Assembly (NCBI RefSeq): GCF_900101685.1
Contig: NZ_FMZZ01000007.1
Location: forward strand, 186,001 to 250,000
DNA from: Actinokineospora iranica
GTDB lineage: Bacteria > Actinomycetota > Actinomycetes > Mycobacteriales > Pseudonocardiaceae
Length of the DNA stretch: 64,000 bases
Direction of reading: 5' to 3'
Positions 45,544 to 54,805 of this stretch are shown here, one piece after another. The notes under the pieces are model-generated. The model was not told the DNA's origin. It worked only from the letters and a program-made list of their open reading frames with translations, and ran no database searches. Every line of letters begins with the position of its first letter. Positions within the stretch are counted from its first letter, which is position 1. Both the position numbers and the translations under genes were made by a program.

Positions 45544-46340
45544 TGCCTGACGACCTGGACGCGGCGGGGGCCGCCGCCATCCTGTCCCTTGTGGACTCCC
45601 GGTTTCCCGGCGGCGGCCACGCCCACTCTGGCGGACTGGAAGAGGCGGCCGCCCGCGGCCTCGTCACCGACCCGCAGACCCTGGCCGGGTTCCTGCGCGG
45701 CAGGCTGCACACCGCGGGCGCGCTCGCCGCCGTCTTCGCCGCGGCCGCCGCCCACACCGCGCGCAACCTGCTCAGCCCGCCCGCCGCCAGCCGCGCGGAC
45801 ACCAACGGCGTGGGCGAGGCCGAGTTCGCCCGCGCCACCGGCAACGGGCACGGCTCGACCGGTCGGCGGCAATGGACCGCGCTCGACGCCGAACTCGACG
45901 CCCGCACCCCCTCACCAGCCCAGCGGGCGGCCTCCCGCGCGCAGGGCAGCGGCATGGCCCGCGCCGGACGGTCCGCGTGGCCCTCGCCGGTGCTGGACGG
46001 GCTGCTGGCCGCCACCCCGCGCCCGCACCAGCCGGTGCTGCTGGGCGCACTGGCCGGGATCGCGGGCGCGAGCCCCACCCAGGCCGCGCTCGCCGCCCTG
46101 TACCTGGCGGTCAGCGGACCGGCGAGCGCCAGCACCCGCCTGCTGGGGCTCGACCCGTTCGAGGTGAACGCGGCCGTGGTGGCCCTGTCCGCGCCGATGA
46201 GCGAGATCGCCGCCCACGCCGCGCAGACCTGCCACCTGCGGCCCGCCGACCTGCCCGCGCCCAGCGCGCCAGCCCTGGACCTCATGGCCGAGGCCCACGA
46301 CCGAACCCACCGCATGGAGGTGCGTCTCTTTGCCAGCTGA
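45543..46340 (+). CDS. ureF: Urease accessory protein UreF
   Basis: 265 residues, at the long end for UreF. The family opening [20 protein letters not shown] is clear, as is the C-terminal LAPTAEIAAHAA-type block ([19 protein letters not shown]). An insertion rich in Ala, Gly and Asn (about residues 80-110) lies in the middle. UreF, with UreD and UreG, assembles the nickel site. Its 3' end overlaps ureG by 11 bp. Confidence 0.9.
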   Translation: MPDDLDAAGAAAILSLVDSRFPGGGHAHSGGLEEAAARGLVTDPQTLAGFLRGRLHTAGALAAVFAAAAAHTARNLLSPPAASRADTNGVGEAEFARATGNGHGSTGRRQWTALDAELDARTPSPAQRAASRAQGSGMARAGRSAWPSPVLDGLLAATPRPHQPVLLGALAGIAGASPTQAALAALYLAVSGPASASTRLLGLDPFEVNAAVVALSAPMSEIAAHAAQTCHLRPADLPAPSAPALDLMAEAHDRTHRMEVRLFAS

Positions 46341-47052
46341 CCACACGACCGGGCACGGCCACACCCACCCGGTCAGCTTCGACCCCACCGCCACCGCCCC
46401 CGACCCGCACGCCCCGCGGGCCGAGGCCGGGCGCGCGGTCCGCATCGGCATCGGCGGCCCGGTCGGCTGCGGCAAGACCGCCCTGGTCGCCGCCCTGTGC
46501 CGGGCCCTGGGCGACGAGGTGGCGCTGGCCGTGGTGACCAACGACATCTACACGACCGAGGACGCCGACTTCCTGCGCAGGGCGGGCGTGCTCGACCCCG
46601 AGCGGATCGAGGCCGTGCAGACCGGGGCGTGCCCGCACACCGCCATCCGCGACGACATCACCGCCAACCTCGACGCCGTCGAGCGGCTGGAGCGGCGCTA
46701 CCCCGGCCTGGAGCTGGTGGTCATCGAGAGCGGCGGCGACAACCTCACCGCCACCTTCAGCCGCGGCCTGGTCGACGCGCAGGTCTTCGTCGTGGACGTC
46801 TCCGGCGGCGACAAGGTGCCCCGCAAGGGCGGCCCCGGGGTCACCACGGCCGACCTGCTCGTCATCAACAAGACCGACCTCGCCCAGCACGTCGGCGCGG
46901 ACATGGCGGTCATGGTCGCCGACGCCCACCGGATGCGGCGGCACCGCCTGCCGGTGATCACCCAGTCCCTGGTGGACACGCCAGACGCGCCTGAAGTGGC
47001 GGCCTGGGTGCGCGCCCGGCTCGCCGACGCCGCGCCTTCCGGCGCGGCATGA
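46330..47052 (+). CDS. ureG: Urease accessory GTPase UreG
   Basis: 240 residues from TTG 46330, with GGAGG 9 nt upstream. P-loop [11 protein letters not shown], the nickel-site CPH in [25 protein letters not shown] and the NKTDL guanine motif are present. The N-terminal 30 residues are an extension with four histidines ([10 protein letters not shown]), which could bind nickel and make up for the missing ureE (inference). Overlaps ureF upstream and ureD downstream. Confidence 0.95.
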   Translation: MPADHTTGHGHTHPVSFDPTATAPDPHAPRAEAGRAVRIGIGGPVGCGKTALVAALCRALGDEVALAVVTNDIYTTEDADFLRRAGVLDPERIEAVQTGACPHTAIRDDITANLDAVERLERRYPGLELVVIESGGDNLTATFSRGLVDAQVFVVDVSGGDKVPRKGGPGVTTADLLVINKTDLAQHVGADMAVMVADAHRMRRHRLPVITQSLVDTPDAPEVAAWVRARLADAAPSGAA

Positions 47053-47825
47053 AGGCCCGCGCCCGCCTGGTCGTGGAACGCGACAGCGGCGGCGCCAGCG
47101 TGGTGCGCGAGCTGCGGTCGATGTCGCCGCTCACGCTGCTGCCCTGCCCGCCGAGCCTGCACGACGGCGACCCGGACACCGCCCTGGTGCACCTGGCGGG
47201 CTCGGCGGCGACGCCGCTGGGCGGGGACGTACTCGACCTGGCCATCGTCGTCGGCCCCGGCGCGCGGCTGCGGCTGGTCGGCGTCGGCGCGACCCTCGCC
47301 CTGCCCGGCCAGCACCCCGGCCCCAGCACCATGTCCGTGACGATCGAGGTCGGCGCGGCGGGCAGCCTGGAGTACCTGACCGAGCCCACCATCGTCGTCT
47401 CGGCCGCCGACCACCACGCCGACCTGCGCGCGGACCTCGCCGCGGACGCCCGGCTGCGCTGCCGCGAGGTCGTCGTGCTCGGCCGCAGCGGCGAACGCCC
47501 CGGCGCCTTCCACAGCGAGACCCGACTGCGCCGCGACGGCACGACCCTGCTCCGCCAGCGGCTCGACCTCGGCGGCGCCCTGGACGCCACGCCCACCCAC
47601 CTCGCGGGCCACCCGGTGATCGCCACCGAACTGCTCGTCTGGGGCGCGGACCCCGCCGAGGCCGCCGTCGGCGACTGGTGGTCGCTGGTCCCGCTCGCGC
47701 ACGGCGGTTCCCTCGCCACCGTCCTGGCCGAGGACACCATCACCGCCTACCGACGCCTCGACACCGCGACCGCCGCGCACCCCGGCCTCGCCGAACCGGC
47801 CGCGGCGGTCCCCGTCAGCGGGTGA
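47049..47825 (+). CDS. ureD: Urease accessory protein UreD (UreH)
   Basis: 258 residues, starting ATG 47049 over the ureG stop. It is divergent, as UreD proteins are, but shows PLTLLPC near residue 27, [20 protein letters not shown] and [20 protein letters not shown]. It forms the scaffold that docks UreF and UreG to apourease. It closes the operon. Its last 11 bp overlap the end of the convergent DUF2795 gene. Confidence 0.88.
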   Translation: MKARARLVVERDSGGASVVRELRSMSPLTLLPCPPSLHDGDPDTALVHLAGSAATPLGGDVLDLAIVVGPGARLRLVGVGATLALPGQHPGPSTMSVTIEVGAAGSLEYLTEPTIVVSAADHHADLRADLAADARLRCREVVVLGRSGERPGAFHSETRLRRDGTTLLRQRLDLGGALDATPTHLAGHPVIATELLVWGADPAEAAVGDWWSLVPLAHGGSLATVLAEDTITAYRRLDTATAAHPGLAEPAAAVPVSG

Positions 47826-48054
47826 GCCCGCCCGAGGGGCCGTGCGGACGCGGGCTCTTGTCGTCATCGAAGGCGACCGAGGCGAACACCTCGGCCAGGT
47901 TGGCGTATTCGACCGGCGGGATGGCGCGCAGCGCGCGGATCGTGTTGCCGTCCCCGCGCTCGTCAGCCGCGGCCAGCAGGTCGTCCTTGCTCGCGGGGAA
48001 GTCGACCTCGTTGAGGGCTTCCTTGAGTCGGTCCCGGGTCGTGGACGCGGACAT
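47815..48054 (-). CDS. DUF2795 protein
   Basis: 79 residues from ATG 48054, with AAGGAG 5-6 nt upstream; ATG 48057 and GTG 48060 are adjacent alternatives. The DUF2795 core is seen in LKEALNEVDFPASKDDLLAA and LRAIPPVEYANLAEVF. The family is small, common in actinobacteria and of unknown function. It converges on ureD with an 11-bp overlap. Confidence 0.82.
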   Translation of the reverse strand: MSASTTRDRLKEALNEVDFPASKDDLLAAADERGDGNTIRALRAIPPVEYANLAEVFASVAFDDDKSPRPHGPSGGLTR

Positions 48055-48219
48055 CATCACTCCTTAACGGTTCCTCAGTGCCCTGGCGTTACCCCGTCGC
48101 CCGCCCCTGAAACACCCCGCCCACCCTCTGACGATCCGGCGCGCGCAAGGGAGTAAACGGCCATGGGTCGCGCCATCCAGAGTCACGGTCGAGGCCGGGT
48201 AGTGCTACATCGGACTGGG

Positions 48220-48244
48220 TGATGCGTCAACATCACGATAGGAT
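48220..48244 (+). promoter_or_regulatory. MarR operator and leaderless -10 box
   Basis: TGATG and CATCA are inverted around 6 bp (48220-48235). TAGGAT (48239-48244) follows and ends 6 nt before the MarR ATG, with no ribosome-binding site. The arrangement suggests autorepression. Confidence 0.5.
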
Positions 48245-48250
48245 TCGACG

Positions 48251-48718
48251 ATGACCGCGCCGCGATGGCTGGACGAGTCCGAAGCCCGGTTGTGGCGGGC
48301 GTACCTCGTCCTCGTCCGGGACCTGCGGCGGGCGTTCGACCGGCAACTGGAGCGCGACGCCGGGTTGTCCGGCGCGGACTACGCGGTGCTGGTGCCCTTG
48401 TCGGAGGCCGCGGACGGGGTGCTGCGGATGCGTGAGCTTGGCCGGTCGGTGGACTGGGACCGCAGCAGGCTCTCGCACCAGGTGCGGCGGATGGAGAAGC
48501 GCGGCCTGGTCGCCCGCGAGGACTGCGCGGAGGACGCCCGCGGCTCGATGGTCCGGCTGACCGACGCGGGCCGGGCCGCCATCGAGGCCGCCGCGCCCGA
48601 GCACGTGGAGACGGTGCGCCGGTACTTCATCGACCAACTGTCCGAGGACGAGCGCGCCGTGCTCACCGACGTGTTCGAGCGCCTGAACCAGCGGCTCGAC
48701 AGCGACGGCGCGGTCTGA
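48251..48718 (+). CDS. MarR-family regulator
   Basis: 155 residues. The winged helix reads LRMRELGRSVDWDRSRLSHQ, then RRMEKRGLVAREDCAEDARG. The single cysteine (in EDCAEDARG) lies in the wing, and a redox-sensing role is possible but not shown. Neighbouring pirin and AhpD-like genes are typical redox-response genes, and a related operator lies between them at 50277-50292. Confidence 0.87.
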   Translation: MTAPRWLDESEARLWRAYLVLVRDLRRAFDRQLERDAGLSGADYAVLVPLSEAADGVLRMRELGRSVDWDRSRLSHQVRRMEKRGLVAREDCAEDARGSMVRLTDAGRAAIEAAAPEHVETVRRYFIDQLSEDERAVLTDVFERLNQRLDSDGAV

Positions 48719-48742
48719 CGGCGCGGTCTGACGGCGCGGCTC
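48704..48742. repeat. 13-bp tandem repeat, three units, across the MarR stop
   Basis: GACGGCGCGGTCT occurs at 48704-48716 and 48717-48729, and a third unit with altered ends at 48730-48742. The stop codon (48716-48718) spans the first junction, so unit-number change would alter only the sequence after the protein end. Confidence 0.7.
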
Positions 48743-48820
48743 TCAGCCGAGCAGCGGCTCCACAGTGGCGGCGTGACTGGACGAGCGGAGCCGGTGGGCT
48801 CGACAGCGGCGGCGGGGCTT

Positions 48821-49147
48821 TCAGCCGCGGACGGCCTTGACTTCGGCCAGTGCCTCGGAGGTGACCGCGCGCCGGATGTCCTGGTGCTCGCCGTGTTTGG
48901 TGAGGTACGCGGCGACCAGTGGGCACACCGCCACCACATGCATCCCGGACGCGCGGACGTCGGCGAGGGCGTCGCCGATGAGGACGCCGCTCAGGCCCCG
49001 TCCGCCGAAGGCCGGGTCGATCTCGGTGTGGTGGAAGATCCGGTCGTCCGCGTCGTCGAGGTACGCGGTGAATCCGGCGAGCGCGCCGTCCACCCGGATC
49101 TCGTACCGGTGCGCCTGGTCGTCGCGGCGGACGGTCACGTCGCTCAC
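48821..49147 (-). CDS. Small GNAT-fold acetyltransferase (YjdJ/Acetyltransf_CG type)
   Basis: 108 residues from GTG 49147 with GAGG upstream. The PF14542-type layout is clear: GALAGFTAYLDDADDRIFHH, then DPAFGGRGLSGVLIGDAL as the acetyl-CoA loop, and CPLVAAYLTKHGEH at the end. Such small enzymes are widespread and uncharacterised. It lies downstream of pirin on the same strand, separated by a hairpin. Confidence 0.83.
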   Translation of the reverse strand: MSDVTVRRDDQAHRYEIRVDGALAGFTAYLDDADDRIFHHTEIDPAFGGRGLSGVLIGDALADVRASGMHVVAVCPLVAAYLTKHGEHQDIRRAVTSEALAEVKAVRG

Positions 49148-49148
49148 C

Positions 49149-49174
49149 GGGCCACCTCACAAGTTCGGTGGCCC
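49149..49174 (-). terminator. Hairpin between pirin and the small GNAT gene
   Basis: GGGCCACC (49149-49156) pairs with GGTGGCCC (49167-49174). It may end the pirin transcript, or, because one arm touches the GAGG site of the next gene, mask that ribosome-binding site. Confidence 0.45.
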
Positions 49175-49217
49175 CGCGCGCCCACGCAGTGTGTCGATTG
49201 TTCGCTCGCAAGCTCGT

Positions 49218-50222
49218 TCATGGGTTCTCCACTCGGGGTGCGGCCGCGCCGCGCGGGGTGAGCCGGGCGTGCGGCAGGGGTGGGGCTGGCAGCCGACGGG
49301 GCGTGCCCGAGTAGCCGACGACCTGGCCGAACCGCTCGGACTCGGCCTCCCACGCCGCGCGGAAGGCGACGATCTCGTCGTGGTCGCGGCCCACGAAGTT
49401 CCACCACATCACGATCTCCTCGGCGAACGGCGGGCCGCCGAGCAGCAGGGCCCGGGCGGGCCGGTCGGTGTGGTTGGCCAGGCTCAGCGTCGTCGCGCCG
49501 GGGGCCAGGTAGCCGAGTTCGCTTGGCGCGAGCCTGGTCCCCGCGACAGTCACCGATCCAGTGTCCAGCAGCACGCCGTGCTCGAAGGCGGGGTCGACCG
49601 CGAGGTCGAGTTCGCCGCCCGGCGCGAGCACGAGTTCGGCGCCGAGCAGCGGCGTGAATGTGGCGACCGGGGACGTCTCACCGGCCAGCGAGCCGAGGAA
49701 GACGCGCAGCGTGGCGTCGCCGAGTTCCCGGGGCGCGGGCTTGTGGTGCCGGAAGTCGCGGGCGGCGTCCCGGTGCTCGTCGGGCAGCGCGACCCACAGT
49801 TGCACGCCGTGCAGGATCGCGGTGCCCGTGGACATTGCGGACACTGTGGACACTTCGGAATGGCAGATGCCGTGCCCGCCGGTCATCAGGTTCAGCTCGC
49901 CCGGTCGGATCACGGCGTGCGAGCCGAGGCTGTCCCGGTGCTCGATCTCGCCGCTGAACAGCCAGCTCACGGTCTGCAGCCCGGTGTGCGGGTGCGGCGG
50001 GACGGTCATCGGGCCGGTGTCCGCGACGTCGACCGGGCCGTAGTGGTCGGCGAAGCACCACGCGCCGATCAGCGACCGCGCGCGCTGCGGCAGCGTGCGG
50101 CGCACCGACAGCGCCCGCGGCCCGCCCAGTGGCACCTCGCGGGCGGTCAGCACCTGCACCGCGCCCGGGTGTGGCCCCGCCCGGCACACCAGTGCCGGGG
50201 ACGCCGCTTCGGTGTTGCTCAT
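49218..50222 (-). CDS. Pirin-family protein
   Basis: 334 residues, cupin fold. The metal-binding motif of the N-terminal cupin is in VPPHPHTGLQTVSWLFSGEI, with EIEHRDSLG and the later MTGGHGICHSEVS also conserved. Pirins bind iron and some show quercetin dioxygenase activity; many are redox-responsive. A GAGGAC site precedes ATG 50222. It is divergent from the AhpD-like gene. Confidence 0.9.
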   Translation of the reverse strand: MSNTEAASPALVCRAGPHPGAVQVLTAREVPLGGPRALSVRRTLPQRARSLIGAWCFADHYGPVDVADTGPMTVPPHPHTGLQTVSWLFSGEIEHRDSLGSHAVIRPGELNLMTGGHGICHSEVSTVSAMSTGTAILHGVQLWVALPDEHRDAARDFRHHKPAPRELGDATLRVFLGSLAGETSPVATFTPLLGAELVLAPGGELDLAVDPAFEHGVLLDTGSVTVAGTRLAPSELGYLAPGATTLSLANHTDRPARALLLGGPPFAEEIVMWWNFVGRDHDEIVAFRAAWEAESERFGQVVGYSGTPRRLPAPPLPHARLTPRGAAAPRVENP

Positions 50223-50276
50223 GGTGGCGTCCTCGTCTCCGCTTCCGCCGGGCCGGACCAGCCCGGCCGCAGCGAT

Positions 50277-50304
50277 TGTTGTTGTGTCATCATTTCCTTG
50301 TCAA
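50277..50304 (-). promoter_or_regulatory. Pirin promoter with a possible MarR site
   Basis: On the minus strand TTGACA (50304-50299) and AACAAT are 18 nt apart, about 50 bp before the pirin start. Between them TGATGACACAACAACA (50292-50277) matches the MarR-upstream site at 48220-48235 in 12 of 16 positions. Confidence 0.45.
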
Positions 50305-50330
50305 GGCGAGTGGGGACGAAGGGGGCGGCG

Positions 50331-50801
50331 ATGACGGCCGGTCGGGATGTCGTGTACCTCGACAAGCAGGCTCCGCACGCCTACCAGGCGCTGCGGGACG
50401 TGGCCAAGGCCGTGCGGACGGCGGCGCGGGAAGCCGGGCTGGACCGGCGGCTGATGGAGTTGGTCAACCTGCGCGTCTCCCAGCTCAACGGCTGCGCCTA
50501 CTGCCTCGACCTGCACACCCAGGCCGCCATGAGCGCGGGCGAGACCCAGCGCAGGCTGGCCGTGCTGTCGGCCTGGCGCGCCACCGAGCTGTTCTCACCG
50601 ACCGAGCGGGCCGCCCTGCGCCTCGCCGAGTCGGTGACGACGCTGCCGGACCCCGAGGCCCTGGCCCACGACTACACCGCGGCCCGCGCGGTCCTCACCG
50701 ACGCCCAACTGTCCACTGTGGTCTGGGCGGTCATCACGATGAACGCGTTCAACCGCGTCTCGATCATGAGCGGTCACCCCGTGCGCGCGGAAACCCCCTA
50801 G
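50331..50801 (+). CDS. AhpD-like carboxymuconolactone decarboxylase family protein
   Basis: 156 residues from ATG 50331. The redox motif LNGCAYCLDLHTQAA (C-x-x-C-x-x-x-H) is the alkylhydroperoxidase D signature, and LMELVNLRVSQ precedes it as usual. Such proteins reduce peroxides or serve as thiol partners. It is divergent from pirin, with the putative MarR site between them. It converges with a frameshifted membrane-protein gene, overlapping by 4 bp. Confidence 0.88.
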   Translation: MTAGRDVVYLDKQAPHAYQALRDVAKAVRTAAREAGLDRRLMELVNLRVSQLNGCAYCLDLHTQAAMSAGETQRRLAVLSAWRATELFSPTERAALRLAESVTTLPDPEALAHDYTAARAVLTDAQLSTVVWAVITMNAFNRVSIMSGHPVRAETP

Positions 50802-51474
50802 CAGTCCCCGGACCCGGCGCCCGCCGGGGCGAACTGGATGCGGACCTGGTCGGTGCGGGGCAGCACGATCGCGGCACCGTCGGCCGACGTCCAGGTGGCG
50901 GCAGGAGCACGTACTGGTTTCCGGACTGGAGCAGGAGTTTGAGCCCGTCGTACCGGTAGCGGTAGGCGGAATCGGGCCGTCCGCACTCGACCTCGCGGAC
51001 GTCGGGGATGGCGAGGCTTCGCTCGCTGAACAGCAGCGCGTCCGGCATCGCGGGCACCCGCGCCTCGACCTCGAACGCCCGGCGCACGCCGCCCGCGCCC
51101 GAGTAGTCGCTGACCGCCCAGAACAGGCCGATGCTCACCAGGGCGAACGTGATCACCCATTCCGCGACGGCGGCACCCGCCACGCGGTCCGGCAGCCCGG
51201 ATCGCGTCACCGCTTGGCGCCAGGCGAAAACCAGCAACAGCACGCCCGCCGAGAAACCCATGCCCGGCACGCCCGGGTAGTCCCGGAACGGCGCCGGGTC
51301 GACCGCGACCGCCACGGCGGCGGCGACCAGGACGACTCCCGACCCGGCGGCGATCGGGGCGCACACCCGCAGCAGGGCGAGCCAGGTTCTGGCGCGCAGT
51401 CGGGCGCGCAGACACCGGACCGCGCACATCACCAGGAGGGTCGTCGCCGCGATCACCGCGAGCGGGAGGCACAT
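50798..51474 (-). pseudogene. Membrane protein gene with a frameshift
   Basis: From ATG 51474 a frame with about four TM segments (for example LPLAVIAATTLLVMC and VAEWVITFALVSIGLFWAV) runs to a soluble tail ending GLKLLLQSGNQYVLLP near 50900. There the coherent protein continues in another frame as ATWTSADGAAIVLPRTDQV and stops at 50798. A one-base loss near 50900 explains both. It may be real decay or a sequencing error. No family is recognised. Confidence 0.55.
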
Positions 51475-51561
51475 GCCGCCCGCGCCCCGGGCGAGGATTT
51501 CGTCGGTGGTCTGGCCGAGCAGGGTGCCGGTCGGGGCTAACTGCTGTTCGCCGTCGCCACG

Positions 51562-52092
51562 GTGGTCGGCGGTGTGCTGATCAGCCCGTACCTGCTGCTG
51601 GACGTCGAGGGCAGCCGCCTCGACGTTCGCGGCGGCTTCCACTACGGCGTGCTGGTGGCGCACGTCTTCACCGCCTGCGTTGCCGCGGTGCTCGGCCCGC
51701 TCCAGTTCATTCCCGCCGTCACCGCGGTGCCCGTCGCGGTGCTGTCCGGGAACCCGATAACCCAGCTGGGGCTGATCCCGCCCGCCGTCGGCCGGCTGGT
51801 GACCGGCTGGCTGGCGGTGCGCGCCATCCGCGGCGGCGACGTCGAGGCGCACCGTTCGTGGATGGCGCGGAACTACGCCCTCACCTTCCTGGCGGTGACC
51901 TCCCGCGCCATCGTGCCCATCCTCCTGCTCATCCACCTGGCCATCGACCCCTCGACCGACCGCGCGGCAGCGGTCCAGGAGCTGATCCCGATCGGACAGA
52001 CGCTCGGCTGGATGGTGAACCTCGTCGTGGTCGAGGTCCTGATCCGCCGACGCAGGGCCCGCGCCCTGGTCCCCGCGACGGCCGCGGACTGA
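51562..52092 (+). CDS. DUF2306 membrane protein, apparently shortened
   Basis: 176 residues from GTG 51562; an in-frame stop lies at 51538-51540. The recognisable blocks are VAAVLGPLQFIP and GDVEAHRSWMARNYALTF, both typical of DUF2306. The segment between them is shorter than in the family, lacking the usual H-R-x-x-G-R-x-Y block and part of a TM helix. It could be a pseudogene like its divergent neighbour. Function unknown. Confidence 0.6.
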   Translation: MVGGVLISPYLLLDVEGSRLDVRGGFHYGVLVAHVFTACVAAVLGPLQFIPAVTAVPVAVLSGNPITQLGLIPPAVGRLVTGWLAVRAIRGGDVEAHRSWMARNYALTFLAVTSRAIVPILLLIHLAIDPSTDRAAAVQELIPIGQTLGWMVNLVVVEVLIRRRRARALVPATAAD

Positions 52093-52203
52093 GACGCCCC
52101 TTCTCTGGGGACCATGAGCCGCGGTGTCGGTCTCGTGGACGGCCAGCCAACGGGCCGCTTCAGACGTGTTTCCGGTGGTCACCGACCTCGTGCGCGGTGG
52201 CGG

Positions 52204-53361
52204 TCAACCGGTGTGGCGTGCGATGAGCAGGGGGATGAGTTGTTCTTCCTCGGTGAGTGACCCGTGGTGGCCGAGGAAGGTGCTCAGGCCGGGTTCGGCC
52301 GCGGTGCGGACCAGGGCGAGCCGGTCCCGGGCGGCGACGACGAGGTCTCCGATCCGGGGGCGGACGTGCTCGGCGACGCGGGGGCCGAACCACCCGGCGG
52401 CGATGGCCTCGTCCCTCGACGCGATCCAGGCTCGGTCGCCGAGTGTCTCGGTCCAGGTGGCGCGCACGTCGTCCAGGGCGCCCGCGACGGTGTAGACGTG
52501 GCGGACGCGGGCCTCGCCGCCGAGTAGGCGCACGCCGTCTTGGAAGCGGGGGTCGCGGTCCAGGTCGACGCGGTCGGTGTCGGGCACGTGGACCATGCCG
52601 TGGTCGGCGGTGACCACGAGCGCGGCGCCAGCGGGCAGGCTGGTGGCGATCGCGGCGGCCAGAGTGTCCACAAAGGCCAGTTGACGGCGCCACGGGTCGC
52701 TTCCCGGTCCATAGAGGTGGCCGAGCGCGTCCAGGTCGGCGTGGTAGGCGTAGCAGAACACCCGGTCCCCCTCGCGCAGCGCGTCCGCGGTGCGGCTGAC
52801 GAGATCGCCGAGCGCGTGCACGCCGTGGAACTCGCCGCCGCGCAGGACCGCCCGGGACAGGCCGCTGCCCTGCTGCTCGTGCGGCACGACCAGGCGCACC
52901 AGCACCCCGGCGTCGGCGGCCCGCTCGAAGACGGTCGGCCGCGGTTGGACCTGCTCGGGAACCAGCACCGACCGCAGGTCGACCTGCTCGGCGACGCCAT
53001 GGCGGTGCCACCGCAGGGCGTTGAGCAGCCCGTCGGGTCCGGCGGCGAAGGAGTAGCCGACCAGGCCGTGCTCGCCGGTTGCCGCACCTGTCCCGATGGC
53101 GGCGATGCTGGTGGCCGTGGTCGCGGGGAATCCGGCGGTGATCGGCTCGCTGTCGTCCGCCAGCGAGGTCAGGAACGGGGCGTCGGCGCGGTGTTCGCGC
53201 AGCAGTCGCCACCCCAACCCGTCCACCAGCAGCAGGCACACCCGCGCCGGGCCCGCCACCCCGAGCACGTCGGCCATGCCCGGCACCCCCAGCCCGGCCA
53301 GCAGCGACGGCACGACCTCGGCGAGCGACCCGGTCCCATACCTGGGCGCGAACGGCTCCAT
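52204..53361 (-). CDS. Alkaline phosphatase/nucleotide pyrophosphatase superfamily protein
   Basis: 385 residues from ATG 53361. The type I phosphodiesterase/nucleotide pyrophosphatase pattern is visible: LLLVDGLGWRLL with a metal-binding Asp, ITAGFPATTATSIAAI with the nucleophile Thr, YHADLDALGHLYGP and VVTADHGMVHVP with metal-binding Asp/His. No signal peptide, so it is probably cytoplasmic. Substrate unknown; this group is common in actinobacteria beside cell-division or redox genes. Confidence 0.87.
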   Translation of the reverse strand: MEPFAPRYGTGSLAEVVPSLLAGLGVPGMADVLGVAGPARVCLLLVDGLGWRLLREHRADAPFLTSLADDSEPITAGFPATTATSIAAIGTGAATGEHGLVGYSFAAGPDGLLNALRWHRHGVAEQVDLRSVLVPEQVQPRPTVFERAADAGVLVRLVVPHEQQGSGLSRAVLRGGEFHGVHALGDLVSRTADALREGDRVFCYAYHADLDALGHLYGPGSDPWRRQLAFVDTLAAAIATSLPAGAALVVTADHGMVHVPDTDRVDLDRDPRFQDGVRLLGGEARVRHVYTVAGALDDVRATWTETLGDRAWIASRDEAIAAGWFGPRVAEHVRPRIGDLVVAARDRLALVRTAAEPGLSTFLGHHGSLTEEEQLIPLLIARHTG

Positions 53362-53635
53362 ACCCGGGACTTTAGCGAGCACAGCCGAGCAGGCCACCGA
53401 AATATCGTGCCGTGGATGACCGGGGTAACGCGATCATCACTCGGGTGATCACTGGTGCGACGGAGATCCCGCGCTGACCCCGCTCGTCCCGCGGCCGGGC
53501 GGCCCGCGCGACCGGAGAGTCGAGTCCCGACGGCGGTGGAACTTCTTCACCTGCTGAGCCTGTCGCGGTGTCGCGCCGCAGCTGTCACAGTCCCGCGCCG
53601 TGTCTCGTCCGTTGGGTGACGACGAGGGAGGACAC

Positions 53636-54805
53636 ATGCGGAACGGACATCGAGTGGTCGTGCTGGGCGCGGGCTACGCCGGGCTGGTCGCGGCGAAGCG
53701 GCTGGCGCGGCGGATCTGCCCGGGTGGGGCGTCGGTGACGCTGGTCGACGCGCGTCCGGAGTTCGTGGAGCGGATTCGGCTGCACCAGGTCGCGGCGGGA
53801 CAGGCCGTCGCGGCGTTGCCGCTGGCCGAGGTGCTGGCCGGTTCCGGGGCGCGGGTGGTGGTCGGCCGGGTCACCGGCGTCGACCTGGCGGCGCGGGCCG
53901 TGCGGGTGGGGGACCAGGAGATCGGGTACGACACGCTCGTCTATGGCCTGGGCAGCGTGACCGAGGTGGACGGCGTGCCCGGGGTGGCCGAGCACGCGGC
54001 GGTGCTGTCGGGTCCCGCCGAGGCGCGGCGGCTGGCCGGGCGGCTGAGCGCGCTCGCCGACCGCGGCGGGGTCGCGGCCGTCTGCGGCGGCGGGCCGACC
54101 GGGGTCGAACTCGCCGCCGAACTGGCCGAGTCCTACCCGGGGCTGGCCGTCCGCCTGCTCACCAGGGGCGAACCCGGCGGCTGGCTGTCGCCCCGCGCGG
54201 CCCGCTACCTGCGGCGCAGGCTCGACCGGATGGGCGTCGCGGTCACCGCGGGCGCCGAGGTGTCCCGCGTCGAGCCGGACGCCGTCGCGCTGGCCGACGG
54301 CGTCCGGGTGCCCGCCGACCTCGTCCTGTGGACCGGGGGATTCACGGTGCCGCCGCTGGCGCGCGAGGCGGGCCTCGCGGTGAACGGCCGCGGCCGCGTC
54401 CTGGTGGACCAGACCCTGCGCTCGGTCTCGCACCCCGAGGTGCACGCGATCGGCGACGCCGCCGCGGTGCCGGGGCCGTGGGGCGCGGAGATCGCCTACG
54501 GCTGCCGCTCGGGCGGGTTCACCGGACCGTATGTCGCCGACGCGATCGCCACCCGGCTGGCGGGCGGGGTCCCGCGCCCGTTCCGGTTCCGCTACTTCCA
54601 CCAGTGCCTCAGCCTCGGCAGGCGGGCAGGCGTGATCCAGTTCGTCGACGGGGCCGACGAGAGTCCTCAGTGGATGATCCTGCGCGGCCGAATCGCCGCC
54701 GGGTACAAGGAAATCGTGTGCCGGTCGTCGGTCTGGCTGTTCCGGCACCCCGGGCCGTACCTTCCGAGGGTCCTGGTCCCACCACGACCGGCGAAACGGC
54801 CATGA
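53636..54805 (+). CDS. NAD(P)/FAD-dependent oxidoreductase, NDH-2-like
   Basis: 389 residues from ATG 53636 with GGGAGGAC upstream. FAD-binding VVVLGAGYAGLVAAKRLA, NAD-binding VAAVCGGGPTGVELAAELA and VHAIGDAAAVPGPWG are in the right order. The C-terminal GVIQFVDGADESPQWMILRG region resembles type II NADH dehydrogenases and carotenoid-type relatives. It would pass electrons from NADH to a quinone or other acceptor at the membrane. The stop lies inside a strong terminator. Confidence 0.85.
   Translation: MRNGHRVVVLGAGYAGLVAAKRLARRICPGGASVTLVDARPEFVERIRLHQVAAGQAVAALPLAEVLAGSGARVVVGRVTGVDLAARAVRVGDQEIGYDTLVYGLGSVTEVDGVPGVAEHAAVLSGPAEARRLAGRLSALADRGGVAAVCGGGPTGVELAAELAESYPGLAVRLLTRGEPGGWLSPRAARYLRRRLDRMGVAVTAGAEVSRVEPDAVALADGVRVPADLVLWTGGFTVPPLAREAGLAVNGRGRVLVDQTLRSVSHPEVHAIGDAAAVPGPWGAEIAYGCRSGGFTGPYVADAIATRLAGGVPRPFRFRYFHQCLSLGRRAGVIQFVDGADESPQWMILRGRIAAGYKEIVCRSSVWLFRHPGPYLPRVLVPPRPAKRP

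Noticed and set aside
52264..53448. Plus-strand frames opposite the phosphodiesterase gene
   Set aside because: No family motifs; the minus strand carries all metal-binding motifs of the superfamily.
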